A stretch of 64,000 nucleotides of DNA from Yponomeuta sedellus (Eukaryota; Arthropoda; Insecta; Lepidoptera; Yponomeutidae). Within the stretch, counting starts at the first letter, position 1; the number at the start of each line of letters is the position of its first letter. Both the position numbers and the translations under genes were made by a program. Below, piece after piece: positions 10,651 through 20,565 of the stretch. Under the pieces are notes generated by a model. The model was given only the letters and a program-made list of their open reading frames with translations, ran no database searches and had not been told where the DNA came from. The stretch is from assembly GCA_934045075.1 (NCBI GenBank), contig OW203736.1, positions 20,995,805 through 21,059,804 of the forward strand, in the 5' to 3' direction.

Positions 10651-11500
10651 GAAGCGCAGATACTGCGGCTTAATGAACATTACAAGTCAAACTAGGTGTC
10701 CATTTCAAAATCTAGATCATTTTGGAGAAAAACTGGCCAAAAAAACTCCAAACTTAGTCTTTTCAAAGTCCTTAATTAAAAGAGTTTACATAATTATTTT
10801 AAAACATAGAACTCATGCATTGTACTGGCTTTAATTCCAGACATCATTGTCATCTAAATAATCCTTAATATTATAGTAGCTCTTTTGGCACAAAGTGTAC
10901 TTTACACATTTTTTGAACCGCGCTTCAAACTGAAGATACTTAATGTATCTTCGAATAATCAATCGTTTGAAGTATCATTCGGTGGTGAAACGTATTACGA
11001 ACAAAGAATTTCGGAATGAAGTAGAACCCACTTAGAAATTATGTTAATTTGTATTGTCTTTTTGGAAATAAACGTTTACTTTCTTTCTTTCTTACTGTTC
11101 AAATAGCAAGGGACTCAGATTCGATTTCCAGTGCGGTCATGTACACTGAAAAAACTCGATGCCAACTAAGTCGTCTTTTCTCTTAGTTGACGCTAAAATG
11201 GTTGGAAGAAAGCTGCTTATGGCTATTTTAGGCAACAATATAGTAGCTGCAACAAGAGTGCAATTGGTGCAACAACCAACTTAATTTGCTCAAATCTATT
11301 TGGTTGCAATTGCTTGTTATAATGAACATTCTCATTAAAAGTGACAAATTCTTATTTGACCTAAAATAACTCTTTATTGAATATATTTCTTATTCCTTTT
11401 TGGGCTTACCAAGATCTAGTGTTTGTATTTACGTTAATATGTTAATTAAGTTACAGAAGTGCAACGTTAGAATAATTAATGTATATGTTGCGATAAACAA
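10651..11500. other. AT-rich stretch, no gene seen
   Basis: No exon or known repeat recognised apart from a LINE-like tail at about 11040-11095 (ggaaataaacgtttactttc) and a short hairpin near 10935-10955. Confidence 0.4.
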
Positions 11501-11504
11501 GTAT

Positions 11505-11972
11505 GAAAATTGAATTAAGTAGGACTATTTACTAATTTTACGTTTTATCATTATAGATATAAGCATCAAAAAATATTTGGTTTGATACATTTATAATATC
11601 ATAACAAATAATTTTATAATTAAAACTGTTTTTATACGGATTTATGCTCGTTTATTACATTTTAACAATTTTCCAACGTTTCGGCACTTTTTCAGGTGCC
11701 GTGGTCCCGGATGACTGAGGTGACGGGACCACGGCACCTGAAAAAGTGCCGAAACGTTGGAAAATTGTTAAAATGTAATAAACGAGCATAAATCCGTATA
11801 AAAACAGTTTTAATTATGTCTACTGCTCGTGTTAACCTTAGAAAATACTATAAATAATTTTATACTTTAAATTGAATAGGACTAGTAACTAATTTTAAGT
11901 TTTAGATTATAGATACAAACATCAAAAATATTTGGTTCCATACATTTGTAAAATCAAAACAAATCAATTATA
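11505..11972. repeat. ~105-bp direct repeat flanking an inverted repeat
   Basis: 11505-11610 and 11866-11972 share aattgaat, aggacta, ctaattttacgttttatcat / ctaattttaagttttagatt and catcaaaaatatttggtt. They are diverged copies flanking the foldback at 11616-11817. Confidence 0.65.
11616..11817. mobile_element. Inverted pair of PLE-type 3' ends
   Basis: Two ~94-bp arms (11616-11709 and 11724-11817) that are exact or nearly exact reverse complements around atgactgaggtgac. Each contains ggcacctgaaaaagtgcc followed by gaaacgttgg and aataaacgagcataaatccg. A single + copy lies at 53740-53942 and a diverged minus copy at 48345-48500. Attribution to Penelope-like elements is by inference. Confidence 0.65.
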
Positions 11973-12074
11973 CATATTAAATTAACAATGTTCTTAGTAG
12001 CATCAACAATCTGCACTTAGTAAATCTAAACAAGCAAAGTATCAATTTGACGGTGTTCATATTTGACGCTAAAA

Positions 12075-12190
12075 AGAGCGACACCCCTCGGACCCCGTGC
12101 ATCCAACTCCACCCCGCTAGCCTCCGCGGCGCGGGGCGGCGCGGCGACACGCGTGCCTGCTAGTTACCCCGCCCGCGGGACCGGACACCT
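12075..12190. promoter_or_regulatory. CpG- and GC-rich island, function unknown
   Basis: A run of about 110 bases of very high GC (cctccgcggcgcggggcggc, ccccgcccgcgggaccgg) in an AT-rich setting, just upstream of the decayed gene at 12244. It could be an old promoter or a TE fragment. No frame through it looks coding. Confidence 0.3.
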
Positions 12191-12243
12191 TTCCACCGTT
12201 TTTTTGCTATGAAGTTTTGAGCTTGAGAGGCTGCTAAAGCAAT

Positions 12244-13605
12244 CTCTAGAATCGTCAGCGCTGCTCATTTACAAGGGTGGTGCCTTGGACGGAGATTCTA
12301 CAAGAAACTTGTTAGCTTCGGTGATTGCGAAGGCAATTCTTAATGAGAAACTAAATACGCCAGTAGTTGGAAGCAATATTTCAATTGGACAAAATTGATA
12401 ACCGAGCTTTTTCCTGGAGAGAGAACAACTACTTATTACATACCAGGCTGTACAACAGCCTCGGGTGTCGTTCGTCAAGCTCGAGGCAAACTGGTACACC
12501 AAGTCCTCAATAAGCGGAGGCGCCTTCAACAACTGGGATCGCTTACAGCTAAAAATAGGAACAGGGAGGAATCCCCCAGTTCGCCTGCCTCAACTTAAAG
12601 ACCATTGCCCGAAAGCTTCATGAGCACCTTAAATGAAACAGCAGAGGATGATTTATTATGGCTCCATAATAGCTCCGAGCCGTGGGACTTGGTTGAGACA
12701 AAGTGGAAACTCACAAAAAACAACGAATTCATGATTTAAGAAAAGGAGACACGCCTATAGAAGCTTATTTCAACCAATACCCAGCATTCAAGAAACCTCA
12801 AGGTTATACCCTGGTATGTATGTACCAATGAATTATCCTATTAAAACATGGAATATATTTTTCAGAATAATCTACTTATTAACAAATACCTAAGCTTGTC
12901 TTTACCAATTTCGGTACTGTCGATTTGGATTCAATTTATTTATCTAAGCTTCCTATATTTTATTGTGCATTTTTGTTTCAGCTACTCAACGACTTCGACG
13001 AACTTTATGAAGACTAAAACAGTTTGTTTGCTATCTTTCCAGTAGCAAAACTAAAATTTTTATCTTTACTTAAAGAGAGAAAATCTAAAGACATCTTCTG
13101 TCAAGAATTATTATGCCTGGCTGATTGTAAGTACATAAAATATTATTTATCCAACCCAATGAACACACCCTTCAAATTAAAGTTTTCTAGCTCCAGCAGT
13201 TTAATTAATACTCTTGCAAGAAACTTAGAAAATGATTGATTTGATTTATTGTTTTCTTTTATTTATCTATTGTTGTTCTTTTGTTTCAGCTTATGAAGAA
13301 TACAAAAATCTCGCAGCTTTCTTGTCCATAGCGTTCCTCTTAAATACATCAACGGTCCAGCAATCAAAAAAGAAAAAACAAAAAGACGGGCCCACTGGAC
13401 GCCCGTGGAAGCCGTCTAAGGCAGAAACGCGTGATGCGTTTGTCAAACATGTCAAGTCTGACGCTGAGATAGGACAGGCTATTCAATTGAGGCTAAAAAC
13501 TCTTAGTGACAAGGGTATATCACCACAACCCTACGTAATGATCGTTGGTGAGTCACTAAAAACTATCAAAACGTATTTGGTAATTGGCAATGCATTTATA
13601 CTATT
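12244..13605 (+). pseudogene. Decayed three-exon gene of an unnamed arthropod family
   Basis: Exon 1 (about 12244-12813) encodes LLASVIAKAILNEKLNTPVV, then after a frameshift near 12390 ELFPGERTTTYYIPGC and ARGKLVHQVLNKRRRLQQLG, WLHNSSEPWDLVETKW, and after a second frameshift EAYFNQYPAFKKPQGYTL, ending at a gtatgt donor. Exon 2 (12982-13126) follows a ttttgtttcag acceptor: LLNDFDELYED, an in-frame TAA, then VAKLKFLSLLKER and FCQELLCLAD, with a gtaagt donor. Exon 3 starts at 13290 after tttgtttcag, joins in phase and stays open: SYEEYKNLAAFLS, RPWKPSKAETRDAFVKHVK, IGQAIQLRLKTL, QPYVMIVG. It either splices at gtgagt (13548) or reads on as ESLKTIKTYLVIGNAF until an S1 SINE cuts it at 13606. The layout (FPGE..YYIPG, GKL, WKPS..) resembles a widely expanded uncharacterised insect family. 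No function is assigned. Confidence 0.7.
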
Positions 13606-13757
13606 TTCATTTTTAATGCACTAACCCGTGCTAAGGACAAAATTAAAAACCTATTTAGAGGCTAAAAATTTAACCCATGCCGGGATTCGAACCCGCAACC
13701 TCTGGCTATCCGTGCCAGCGCTCTATCAAGTGAGCCAAGATAGCCAGAGGTTGCGGA
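13606..13757 (-). mobile_element. S1 SINE, copy with inverted 5' piece
   Basis: Read on +: inverted T2 and T1, the reversed tRNA segment, then a short sense piece gatagccagaggttgcgg. It interrupts the reading frame of the decayed gene to its left. Confidence 0.8.
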
Positions 13758-14087
13758 ATGTGACAAAATGACAAAATGAATGTGATTTTTTTAACGCTAT
13801 TGTTTGATTAATTGGCATAAATTACAAATAATACATTTTCATGTAATAATGTCACTTAATGTAACACATGGAACATGAATACTCGCAGTACTTAACGGAA
13901 AGTTATATTTAACTCTAAGATGTAGTTTATAAGAAAAGTATAATAGTTAGTGGCAAGTTAAAAATAAATGTGATTTTCTTACATTGTTGTTTTATTAGTT
14001 GGCATAAATAACTGATTAATACAATTATTATGTCACATAATAAATTCAACTATGGCAAATTTAATATAAGTACATGATCCATTGTTG
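13758..14087. other. AT-rich stretch, no gene seen
   Basis: Holds two diverged direct repeats (atgtgatttttttaacgcta at 13780 and atgtgattttcttacattgt at 13968, each followed by ttggcataaat). Confidence 0.4.
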
Positions 14088-14090
14088 TAC

Positions 14091-14313
14091 TTACTTAGCT
14101 AGTTTAGTAGGTACCTATGCAGGGTTTAAAAAAGTATTTTGAATCTTTAGGATTTATGTATTTCTGCTACTCATGCCCAACAATTTTACCCAAGGATCTC
14201 GAGTCCTGACCCATGTTCTTTGGGTAAAATAGTGGGCATGAGGAGCAGAATTCTGAAGATTCAAAATACTTTTTTTACACCCTGTATAGGTATCTACTGA
14301 ACTAGCTAAGTAA
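14091..14313. mobile_element. Foldback element, ~95-bp arms
   Basis: Arms 14091-14195 and 14217-14313 pair over nearly their whole length (ttacttagctagtttagtag, gtattttgaatctt, gcccaacaattttacccaa) around a ~20-base loop. An inner acagggtgtaaaaaaagta-like edge occurs in both arms. No coding. Confidence 0.75.
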
Positions 14314-15275
14314 ATGCGACAGTGGATCTTGTGTATGATGAAAAAGTGCCATAGTTTAATTTATTAACTGTCATAATATCATCAACAACCCTTTTTGGTT
14401 GATACCATAATCACCTTGTCAAATATAACATAGACACTAAATTAATACAAATAATTAACTTTGTTGAGCGAAATGATGTAATATTCGATATAGGTGAATT
14501 TATTTAGAGACATAATCAAATCTATAATCCTTTGTAGTACTATCAATAATTACCTTGGTAAACATATCCTAGACACTAAATTATTACAAATAGGTACCTT
14601 TGTTGAGCCAAATAATATACTATTAGGTAAAATGAAGTTCAATATTAAAATGAAACAAAAACCAAAATTGGAATTATTAACTTGTATGGTGGAACCAACT
14701 TTTATATTTATTGATATTAACTAAGGCCTTAGTTAAATCCACCATCAAACTTTGTTATTTTAGTAAAATTTCGTGTTTAACATTGATTAAAAAAAGTATT
14801 ATTACGTCTATGTATCTTTATAAGGCCAACACATTCCTTATTTAATGCAACTAAATAGCATATTTTATATGACAATGTCAGATGATTGCGTTAGATGAGA
14901 ATTACTACTAATAACTATTCACTTGGTTAGCTCAACAATTCGTTTTCGTAACATCTATTTAGTACATTGTTTTCACTCGACAAGAATAGTTTTAAATATA
15001 CTAACGTGCCTTTGTAAAATAAGCAATTTACATGGTAGATATAAACAACCGTAGATTAATAAAGTTCTCTTAGTTAATGAAGTTAAGATCTTGACAGGCT
15101 CATATGGAGTCATGTTGTATAGTAAGATCAAACAAGATCTTTGTTGAAATAATATATGTTTTTTTTCAGTGTACTCGTACCAATGACTTTGTTTTCTAAG
15201 TTACGTACAACAATTGTAAAGTTATAGCAGCAATACCACTAGCTAGAACCGTGAAGAAAACGTGAATATACACTA

Positions 15276-15278
<3 letters not shown>
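14314..15278. other. AT-rich stretch, no gene seen
   Basis: Contains a diverged local duplication (14395-14475 and 14545-14615 share taccttggtaaacatat- and acactaaattattacaaata-like strings). No supported exon; the open frame at 14494-14724 is AT-driven. Confidence 0.4.

Positions 15279-15279
<1 letters not shown>

Positions 15280-15313
<34 letters not shown>
15280..15313. repeat. (CA)n microsatellite
   Basis: About 17 perfect CA units. Confidence 0.97.
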
Positions 15314-15315
<2 letters not shown>

Positions 15316-15319
15316 TAAT

Positions 15320-15455
15320 ATCTATAATATAAAAATGAATCGCTGAATTTGTTGGTAAGCGCAAATCTCGAGAGTGGCTGAACTGATTTCGCTAATTCTT
15401 TTTTTAGAATATTCCTTGAAGTACGAGGATGGTTCTTACGGAGAGAAAAATAACA
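15320..15455 (+). mobile_element. Hel-2 Helitron, 3'-truncated
   Basis: Starts tctataatataaaaatgaat then cgctgaatttgttggtaagc and runs to ttcttacggagagaaaaata. It lacks the CTAGT end seen at 51020-51211. Confidence 0.75.
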
Positions 15456-15769
15456 AAAGTATATAATATAACGCAAACTATTAACTTTTTGATCTGTTTG
15501 TGAGTAGGATATAAATTATTTCAATTCGTGTTATTGATCCTCATAGATTTTTCTTAGTATCTGCATACCTTCTTGATTTAATTTTCATTTAGCTCGTATG
15601 ATAAATTTTAATTGTTATATAACTCTGTAGCCGTACATATTGTATAAATGGTTAATTAGGTATTACTTCCATCCCCCACGGGACAGGCTTAGCCTAGTGT
15701 GGGGGTCTGTACCTATATCATGTACTTTTTTATATGGCAATTAACGTTTTTATCTTGTCTTTTTTATCT

Positions 15770-15935
15770 AAAAACACCGTGAGAAATCCTGAATTTCCGA
15801 GGTATTCAAATACCTCAGCGCTAATTGCCAATCCGCGGGGGGGCCGCGTGGCAATTTTAAACCTATACTCTCTATCTCTCTCTCTTCCAGAGAAGGGCTG
15901 TGTTCTAGGGCTTTTGCTAAAAATCAGCCTCGGCA
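15770..15935 (+). mobile_element. S2 SINE, 3' part
   Basis: Contains caccgtgagaaatcctgaat, gaggtattcaaatacctcag, attgccaatccgcggg and ctctctctcttccagagaag. Confidence 0.75.
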
Positions 15936-16023
15936 GTGGAGCATGGCGACTTTAAGCTGAGCATAAGGCCTTTTGCCAAATTTTTGATCTCAAGACATTT
16001 TCTTAGTTATTCTACCTTGTTAG

Positions 16024-16285
16024 AGCGGTGATAGTGGAGCGGTGTAGAACTCCGGCTTCTCAATCGGGAGGTCGTGGGTTCGAACCCCGGCATGTACCAA
16101 TGACTTTGTTTTCTAAGTTATGTACATTTGTGAAATTATAGTAGCAATACTACTCGCGGACGGTGAAGGAAAACATCGTAAGGACACCCTAGTGTCTGAG
16201 GTGTTAGCGTACCTCAGCAGCGCTTGCTACGTACAATGGCCCAACTATGAGGCTAAGTGCGGAAATCTCAGGTCTAACTAACTAA
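16024..16285 (+). mobile_element. S2 SINE, head plus alternative 3' end
   Basis: A tRNA-like head (gagcggtgtagaactccggc, gtcgtgggttcgaacccc) followed by catgtaccaatgactttgtt, ggtgaaggaaaacatcgtaa and a distinct end with atggcccaactatgaggcta and gtgcggaaatctcaggtcta. The same variant lies at 55205-55440. Confidence 0.8.
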
Positions 16286-16436
16286 CTACCTTGTTTATTT
16301 TTTTGTTGGCAATAAAAACATTTCACTTTTACTTTATCTAAGGGTATCTTATTTATTTAATTACTTTAGAAAAAATATCGGTGTGTTTTCATATATCTAG
16401 CATTATTATACCTAGATCTAATAATAAGTTAATTAG

Positions 16437-16532
16437 GCGTCGCCCGACGCTATGACAAATTTGACAAGACAGCTTCCAATCAAGAAGAAGACTCGCTTAT
16501 TAAATCCATTAATCCTAAAATGGAGCTCACAG
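16437..16532 (+). CDS. Candidate short coding exon, unknown protein
   Basis: 96 bases open in one frame between a weak acceptor (gttaattag) and an acag/gtaaac donor. They read VARRYDKFDKTASNQ then EEDSLIKSINPKMELT, an acidic/basic mix unlike translated repeats nearby. The segment is not shared with any other part of the window. The exon would begin two bases before a codon and end one base into the next. Weak polypyrimidine tract and short length keep this tentative. Confidence 0.28.
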
Positions 16533-16735
16533 GTAAACACTACCTTCATTCTTCGGGCAGCCTATAGTGGGAGCCTTTCCGTTTTACCTCTCTTCTTCGT
16601 ATAGTCAGCGACACAACTCCTTATTGATTTGAATCCGGATTAACTTACCTAAGTACTTGATTTTTGGTTGGAAGAGGTCGACTCTACGACTCCCGATCTG
16701 GCAGCCGATTCTCGCCCGAGAACCTACATTGCAGT

Positions 16736-16803
16736 TAGGTTTTTAAAATTATCCTTAGCACGGGTTAGTGCAACAAAAAGAATATAATCATATAATACTA
16801 GAG
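16736..16803 (+). mobile_element. S1 SINE, T2 tail fragment
   Basis: ttaggtttttaaaattatcc, ttagcacgggttagtgcaac and aaaaagaatataatc. Confidence 0.7.
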
Positions 16804-17094
16804 TATTTTTTCATACAAAAGTTTGTATGGATGATTGTACCTACACACAGCCGCGCTTGTTTGCCATGACCCACCCCACCGTTATCGATTGGCGCCGCCC
16901 GCCCCCCGCCCCTGTAGGGTGACGATGGCCCGAGAGGACAGCTTGAAGCGGTGGTGAGAGATTCTTCGAACGACTTTCAAGCAATAATTACCAAATAAGC
17001 CAGGGCCTAGATTCGGCTAATGCATCGTGGTACAATGACAATGGCATGCACATGGCGATCTAATTTCGTTGCTGCTTCAATTCTCATCGTCATA
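16804..17094. other. Stretch with a C-rich tract, no gene seen
   Basis: 16880-16920 carries gccgcccgccccccgcccct in otherwise mixed sequence; this could be an old promoter. No exon supported. Confidence 0.3.
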
Positions 17095-17514
17095 CAGTTT
17101 GTTAGCTTTTAGAATATACCTCGGCTACTATCGGATAGAATCGGATATATTCGTGTAATAGAAATAGAACCAAAAACATTCTGTAAAAACTAGCCAAGTC
17201 TCGATGGAGCTGCTCGTTTATCTCTAAAAAGTAATGAAATCTAGACAAAGTCGTGCCAAGTCTAAGGTTCCTTACTGTGATTTATTTATTATTATTATAA
17301 TTAATGTTGTTTGACTTGGCCGTTGAAGGGTACACAAGGGTATAAAACCAGGCGCTCCATGACACCATTGCACTTAATAAAATTAACTTTATTAAAATAT
17401 ACTTAATAAGAAAAAACTTATACAGAGCAGGAAGTAGTATTACACTCGTAAGCTTTCGGCGAAAACCGAAGCCTACTCTAGAGCCCGAGGTATATTCTAA
17501 AAGCCAATAGACTG
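17095..17514 (+). mobile_element. MITE-A with internal insertion
   Basis: Left end cagtttgttagcttttagaa, right end attctaaaagccaatagactg (without the last base of the mirror), next to TA on both sides. About 200 bases in the middle (17168-17400) are absent from the other copies, so something unassigned is inserted. Confidence 0.75.
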
Positions 17515-18490
17515 TATGGTACTATAATGCCCTAACAGAATCGAGGCCCTGGAATATGTTTTTATCCCTGTTGCGCGAACGGGAAACGAAGCAGAGGGCG
17601 AGCACCAATGCGTTGGACAAACACTAACTAAACGGTAGGCTTCGGAAGGTAACTTACAAGCAGCCATACGAGTACATCTGGCGCGTAATCGGAACGAACG
17701 TGGCGGAAGCTGCCCCATATTCACGTCCCTCAGATACGAGGAGACGACGAAGAAGAAGACCAAAGACGATAAGACGTATTTGGTCCTTTTTTATCTGTCA
17801 TAGTGAGGTTTGCGATATAGTGAGATGATCATAGTTATTGATCATAGTGACGTGATCATAGTTCTACAATCCTTGAAGATTATTTAGGTAGATGAAATAA
17901 TTGCCGTGAATAGCGTTGCCATCTCTGAAAATCATAAAGCAGGACCTTTGGGTCCCAAACGCAGCCATTAAGGAAAAAATAAGGATATTAGAAAAAAAAT
18001 ACGGATAAAACACTAATTTAAAATCCGGACTTTTGTGAATTTCCATTTAGTCGCAAGTCAAATCTCGTCTCGCTCTCGTTCGATACTGACTAAAGTGATT
18101 TAATTGAACGATAGTATGAGAAACCTAACGAAAGTCGGACGGGTCGGACGCAGTGTTTGGCCGGACGGACAAGAGGTCAGTCTAACACTGACCGGATTTA
18201 TCCGGACAGATCACGACGCTAGGCGTGAAAGTTTGAAAATGCAAAGTTCGGGATTGTGAAAAATACAATTTGATTGGTTTATAAATAATTTAAATATATT
18301 TATCGCTGTTATATTGAAAAAAAAATTATAAATTTTAAAAAGCTAGATTTACGATAGGATGTTTTAAAATCATGAAATGAATGGGGGAAGAAATGGGAAC
18401 TTGGATGAAAACGACAATATAGAATCTTTAAAATTTACCTACTGCAAATAGACTTTTAATGTAATTTTACTAATTTTAATTTTCATATTT
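17515..18490. other. Mixed stretch, no gene seen
   Basis: 17810-17870 repeats the phrase gatcatagt several times. 17905-18215 has scattered ccgga motifs (atccggac, ggccggacggac, tatccggacag), reminiscent of the subterminal repeats of the hAT MITE at 32361, and a possible eroded terminus agcgttgccatctc. No exon. Confidence 0.35.
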
Positions 18491-18546
18491 CACTAAGAGT
18501 ACCATCAAGGATATGTACATACATATCCTTGATGGTACTATTAGTG
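18491..18546. repeat. Palindrome, 20-bp perfect core
   Basis: Arms agtaccatcaaggatatgta (18498-18517) and its exact complement (18520-18539) with a 2-base spacer. Pairing extends outwards through cactaag / attagtg. Confidence 0.85.
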
Positions 18547-18954
18547 AACGAACGTTTGAAACTTAAAAATGTAAAGGTTGAACAGTCGTTAAAAGTACCC
18601 AAAGTTGCAAAACCTAGCCACCCTACACAGGCCATCCAACTGAGTCCACAAAACGAATGCTCGATGTCCAACTAATATAAACGCATTGATTGATGAACTA
18701 ATGCAAATTAGGCTTTTACGTTTCAAACAATGTAGCCTTCCTTTTGTTCGTAGTTTTTGGTGGCACGTTTTTCTATTTTCCTCGACGCTGATTGTCGTTT
18801 TTACTGTATCTGTCTAGTCTGGGGTTAATTTATGAAGCTCTCTTGGCAACACCGGTCGATACTGCGTCCTTATTGGCCTTGTTGTAGTCCTCTTCTGGAT
18901 TCACAGTGGAAAGTCTGTAGCAACGAGATTTTGTGGGTTTTCAGTTCCATATAT
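18547..18954. other. No gene seen
   Basis: Unassigned sequence. The minus-strand open frame 18483-18671 overlaps the palindrome and has no other support. Confidence 0.35.
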
Positions 18955-19215
18955 ATCTACACATAACGACGGCTTCACAATAGCAGCGTGTGGGTTCGAA
19001 TCCCCGCGTGTAGGTAGTACCAATGACTTTAATTTCTAAGTCATGTACAATTGTAAAGTTTGTAAACTGGAAAACACCGTGAGGAAACCTGACTGCCGGA
19101 GGTGTTCAAAAACCTCAGCACTTTAAATTGCCAATCCACGGTGGGCACGCGCAGTAATTAAGCACATACTCTCTATTTTTGATAGAAGGTCGTGTGTCCT
19201 ACAGTGGCATGTAGG
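18955..19215 (+). mobile_element. S2 SINE
   Basis: End of a tRNA-like head (gtgtgggttcgaatccccgc), then gtaccaatgactttaatttc, acaccgtgaggaaacctgac, attgccaatccacggtgggc and the pyrimidine-rich tail. Confidence 0.8.
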
Positions 19216-19319
19216 TAGGTTACATAAATAAATCTTCTTGTTCTTATGGTGCTTCTCCGACTTGCGAAGGTTAGCAGTCAGCTCTACATTTATCTCTCTG
19301 TCTTTCACAAGGCCGAAGA

Positions 19320-19645
19320 GCTCGGCGGCACTTGAGATTCCGGTCTACTTTTATCACTTTTTGAGATCACTTTTGGTGATGAGCCCCCCGTCAGTACTTT
19401 TAGGTTAAGAAATATCTGTGTAATTTTCATTTTTATGTACAATAAAGTGTTCTCTATCTATCTATCCACACCCATAAACAAATAAATCAGAAGTGGGATA
19501 AATATCTCTCTTTTTATCTCAATTCTGATACTCTTCTACATATCTGTTTCCCTCTATCCTATTAGTAATCCAATGTTGTCTCCTTTCAGCAGGGTGGCAT
19601 GGAGGTCGTCGGCAGCACTTAAAAAAAAATAAAAAAAAAAAATTA
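19320..19645 (+). repeat. Duplicated unit A: LINE 3' tail plus splice-acceptor segment plus poly(A)
   Basis: LINE-like 3' end (gttaagaaatatctgtgtaa, gtacaataaagtgttctcta, tctatctatcc), then about 120 bases ending ctcctttcagcagggtggca and tggaggtcgtcggcagcact, then an A-rich run. Repeated with a period of 369 bases as unit B. Confidence 0.7.
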
Positions 19646-19712
19646 AATTTTAACTGTTTATTTCATAGTAAAAAAGTACACAAAAGTTTTCTTGGTCTGG
19701 AGGCTAAAAACT

Positions 19713-19979
19713 TGCGATTCCGGTCCACTTTTTGAGATCACTTAAGTGATAAGGCCCCGGCTGTACTCTTTGGTTAAGAAATATCTGTGTAAATTTCATT
19801 TTATGTACAATAAAGTGTTTTCTATCTATCTATCCACTCCCATACACAATTAATCAGAAGTAGGATAAATTTCTCTCTTTTTATCTCACTTCTGATACTC
19901 TTCTACATATCTGTTTGTCTCTATCTTATAAGTAACCAAATGTTTTCTCCTTTTAGCAGGGTGGCATGGGGGTCGCTAG
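19713..19979 (+). repeat. Duplicated unit B: LINE 3' tail plus splice-acceptor segment
   Basis: Same order as unit A, ending ctccttttagcagggtggca and tgggggtcgctag, where it joins a GC-rich open segment. The two units differ at many positions, so the duplication is not recent. Confidence 0.7.
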
Positions 19980-20133
19980 GTGATGCTGTGCGGGGGCATC
20001 CTCGCCTCGCCGCCGGTGTCGCTGCGCGGACTGGCGCCGGCGCTGCCGTGTGGCGCGCCCTTCCTGGCGGCCGCGCTCGTCATGCAAGCGCTCCACGACC
20101 ATCGGCTCGACGATGACGAGTCCAGCTTTCTAG
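19980..20133 (+). CDS. Candidate GC-rich coding exon, unknown protein
   Basis: Open in one frame up to a consensus ctag/gtgagt donor: VMLCGGILASPPVSLRGLA, PALPCGAPFLAAALVMQALH, DHRLDDDESSFL. Codon third positions are mostly G or C, in sharp contrast to the surroundings. The first part is hydrophobic with small residues, the end acidic. The acceptor could be gctag at 19979, or the stronger ttttagcag at 19959, which would put an in-frame TAG at 19977-19979; an ATG at 19983 could instead start translation. An S3 SINE sits 14 bases into the presumed intron. I do not recognise the protein. Confidence 0.5.
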
Positions 20134-20147
20134 GTGAGTAATTTTAT

Positions 20148-20316
20148 CACTAAGCCTTATTGGCGGCTTGATAACTTCTGACAGTAATGCCCGTATTGTC
20201 TTACAATCCTCCACCAACCCGGACTTGGCCCCCGTGGTGGAGTATAGCTTAAACTTCCTGCGGTGCAGGAAGAGACCCGTGCCCCAGCAGTGGGGACATA
20301 CAAAGGATTAATATCA
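20148..20316 (+). mobile_element. S3 SINE, 3' half
   Basis: ggcggcttgataacttctga, gacttggcccccgtggtgga and gtgccccagcagtggggaca. 5'-truncated. Confidence 0.85.
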
Positions 20317-20317
20317 A

Positions 20318-20565
20318 GGAACAAATGGGTCTCGTGAAGGCTCAAGGTCGCCCAAAGAGCAATGGAGACAGCTATGTTAGGAGTTTCACTGCGTGAATCG
20401 AATCTGAAATGAGGAGATCCGCAGAAGAACCCGAGTTACTGATATAGCTTGCAAAATTGCTTAGTTGAAGTGGCAGTGGGTGAGGCACATAGCTCGGAGA
20501 ACTGATGGCCGTTGGGGCGAAAAAGTTCTGTCCTGGCGACCGCGGACCGGATGATGCAGCATGAG
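20318..20565 (+). mobile_element. RTE LINE fragment, degenerate
   Basis: Plus-strand reading gives LKVAQRAMETAMLGVSLRE, then a scrambled WQWVRHIARRTDGRWGEK-like region across frameshifts, matching the minus-strand copy at 2788-3420. Confidence 0.75.

Noticed and set aside
11724..11760. Hammerhead ribozyme
   Set aside because: A gaaacg block follows a short stem, but the CUGAUGA core is not present, so no ribozyme is called. Noted only as a question in the findings.
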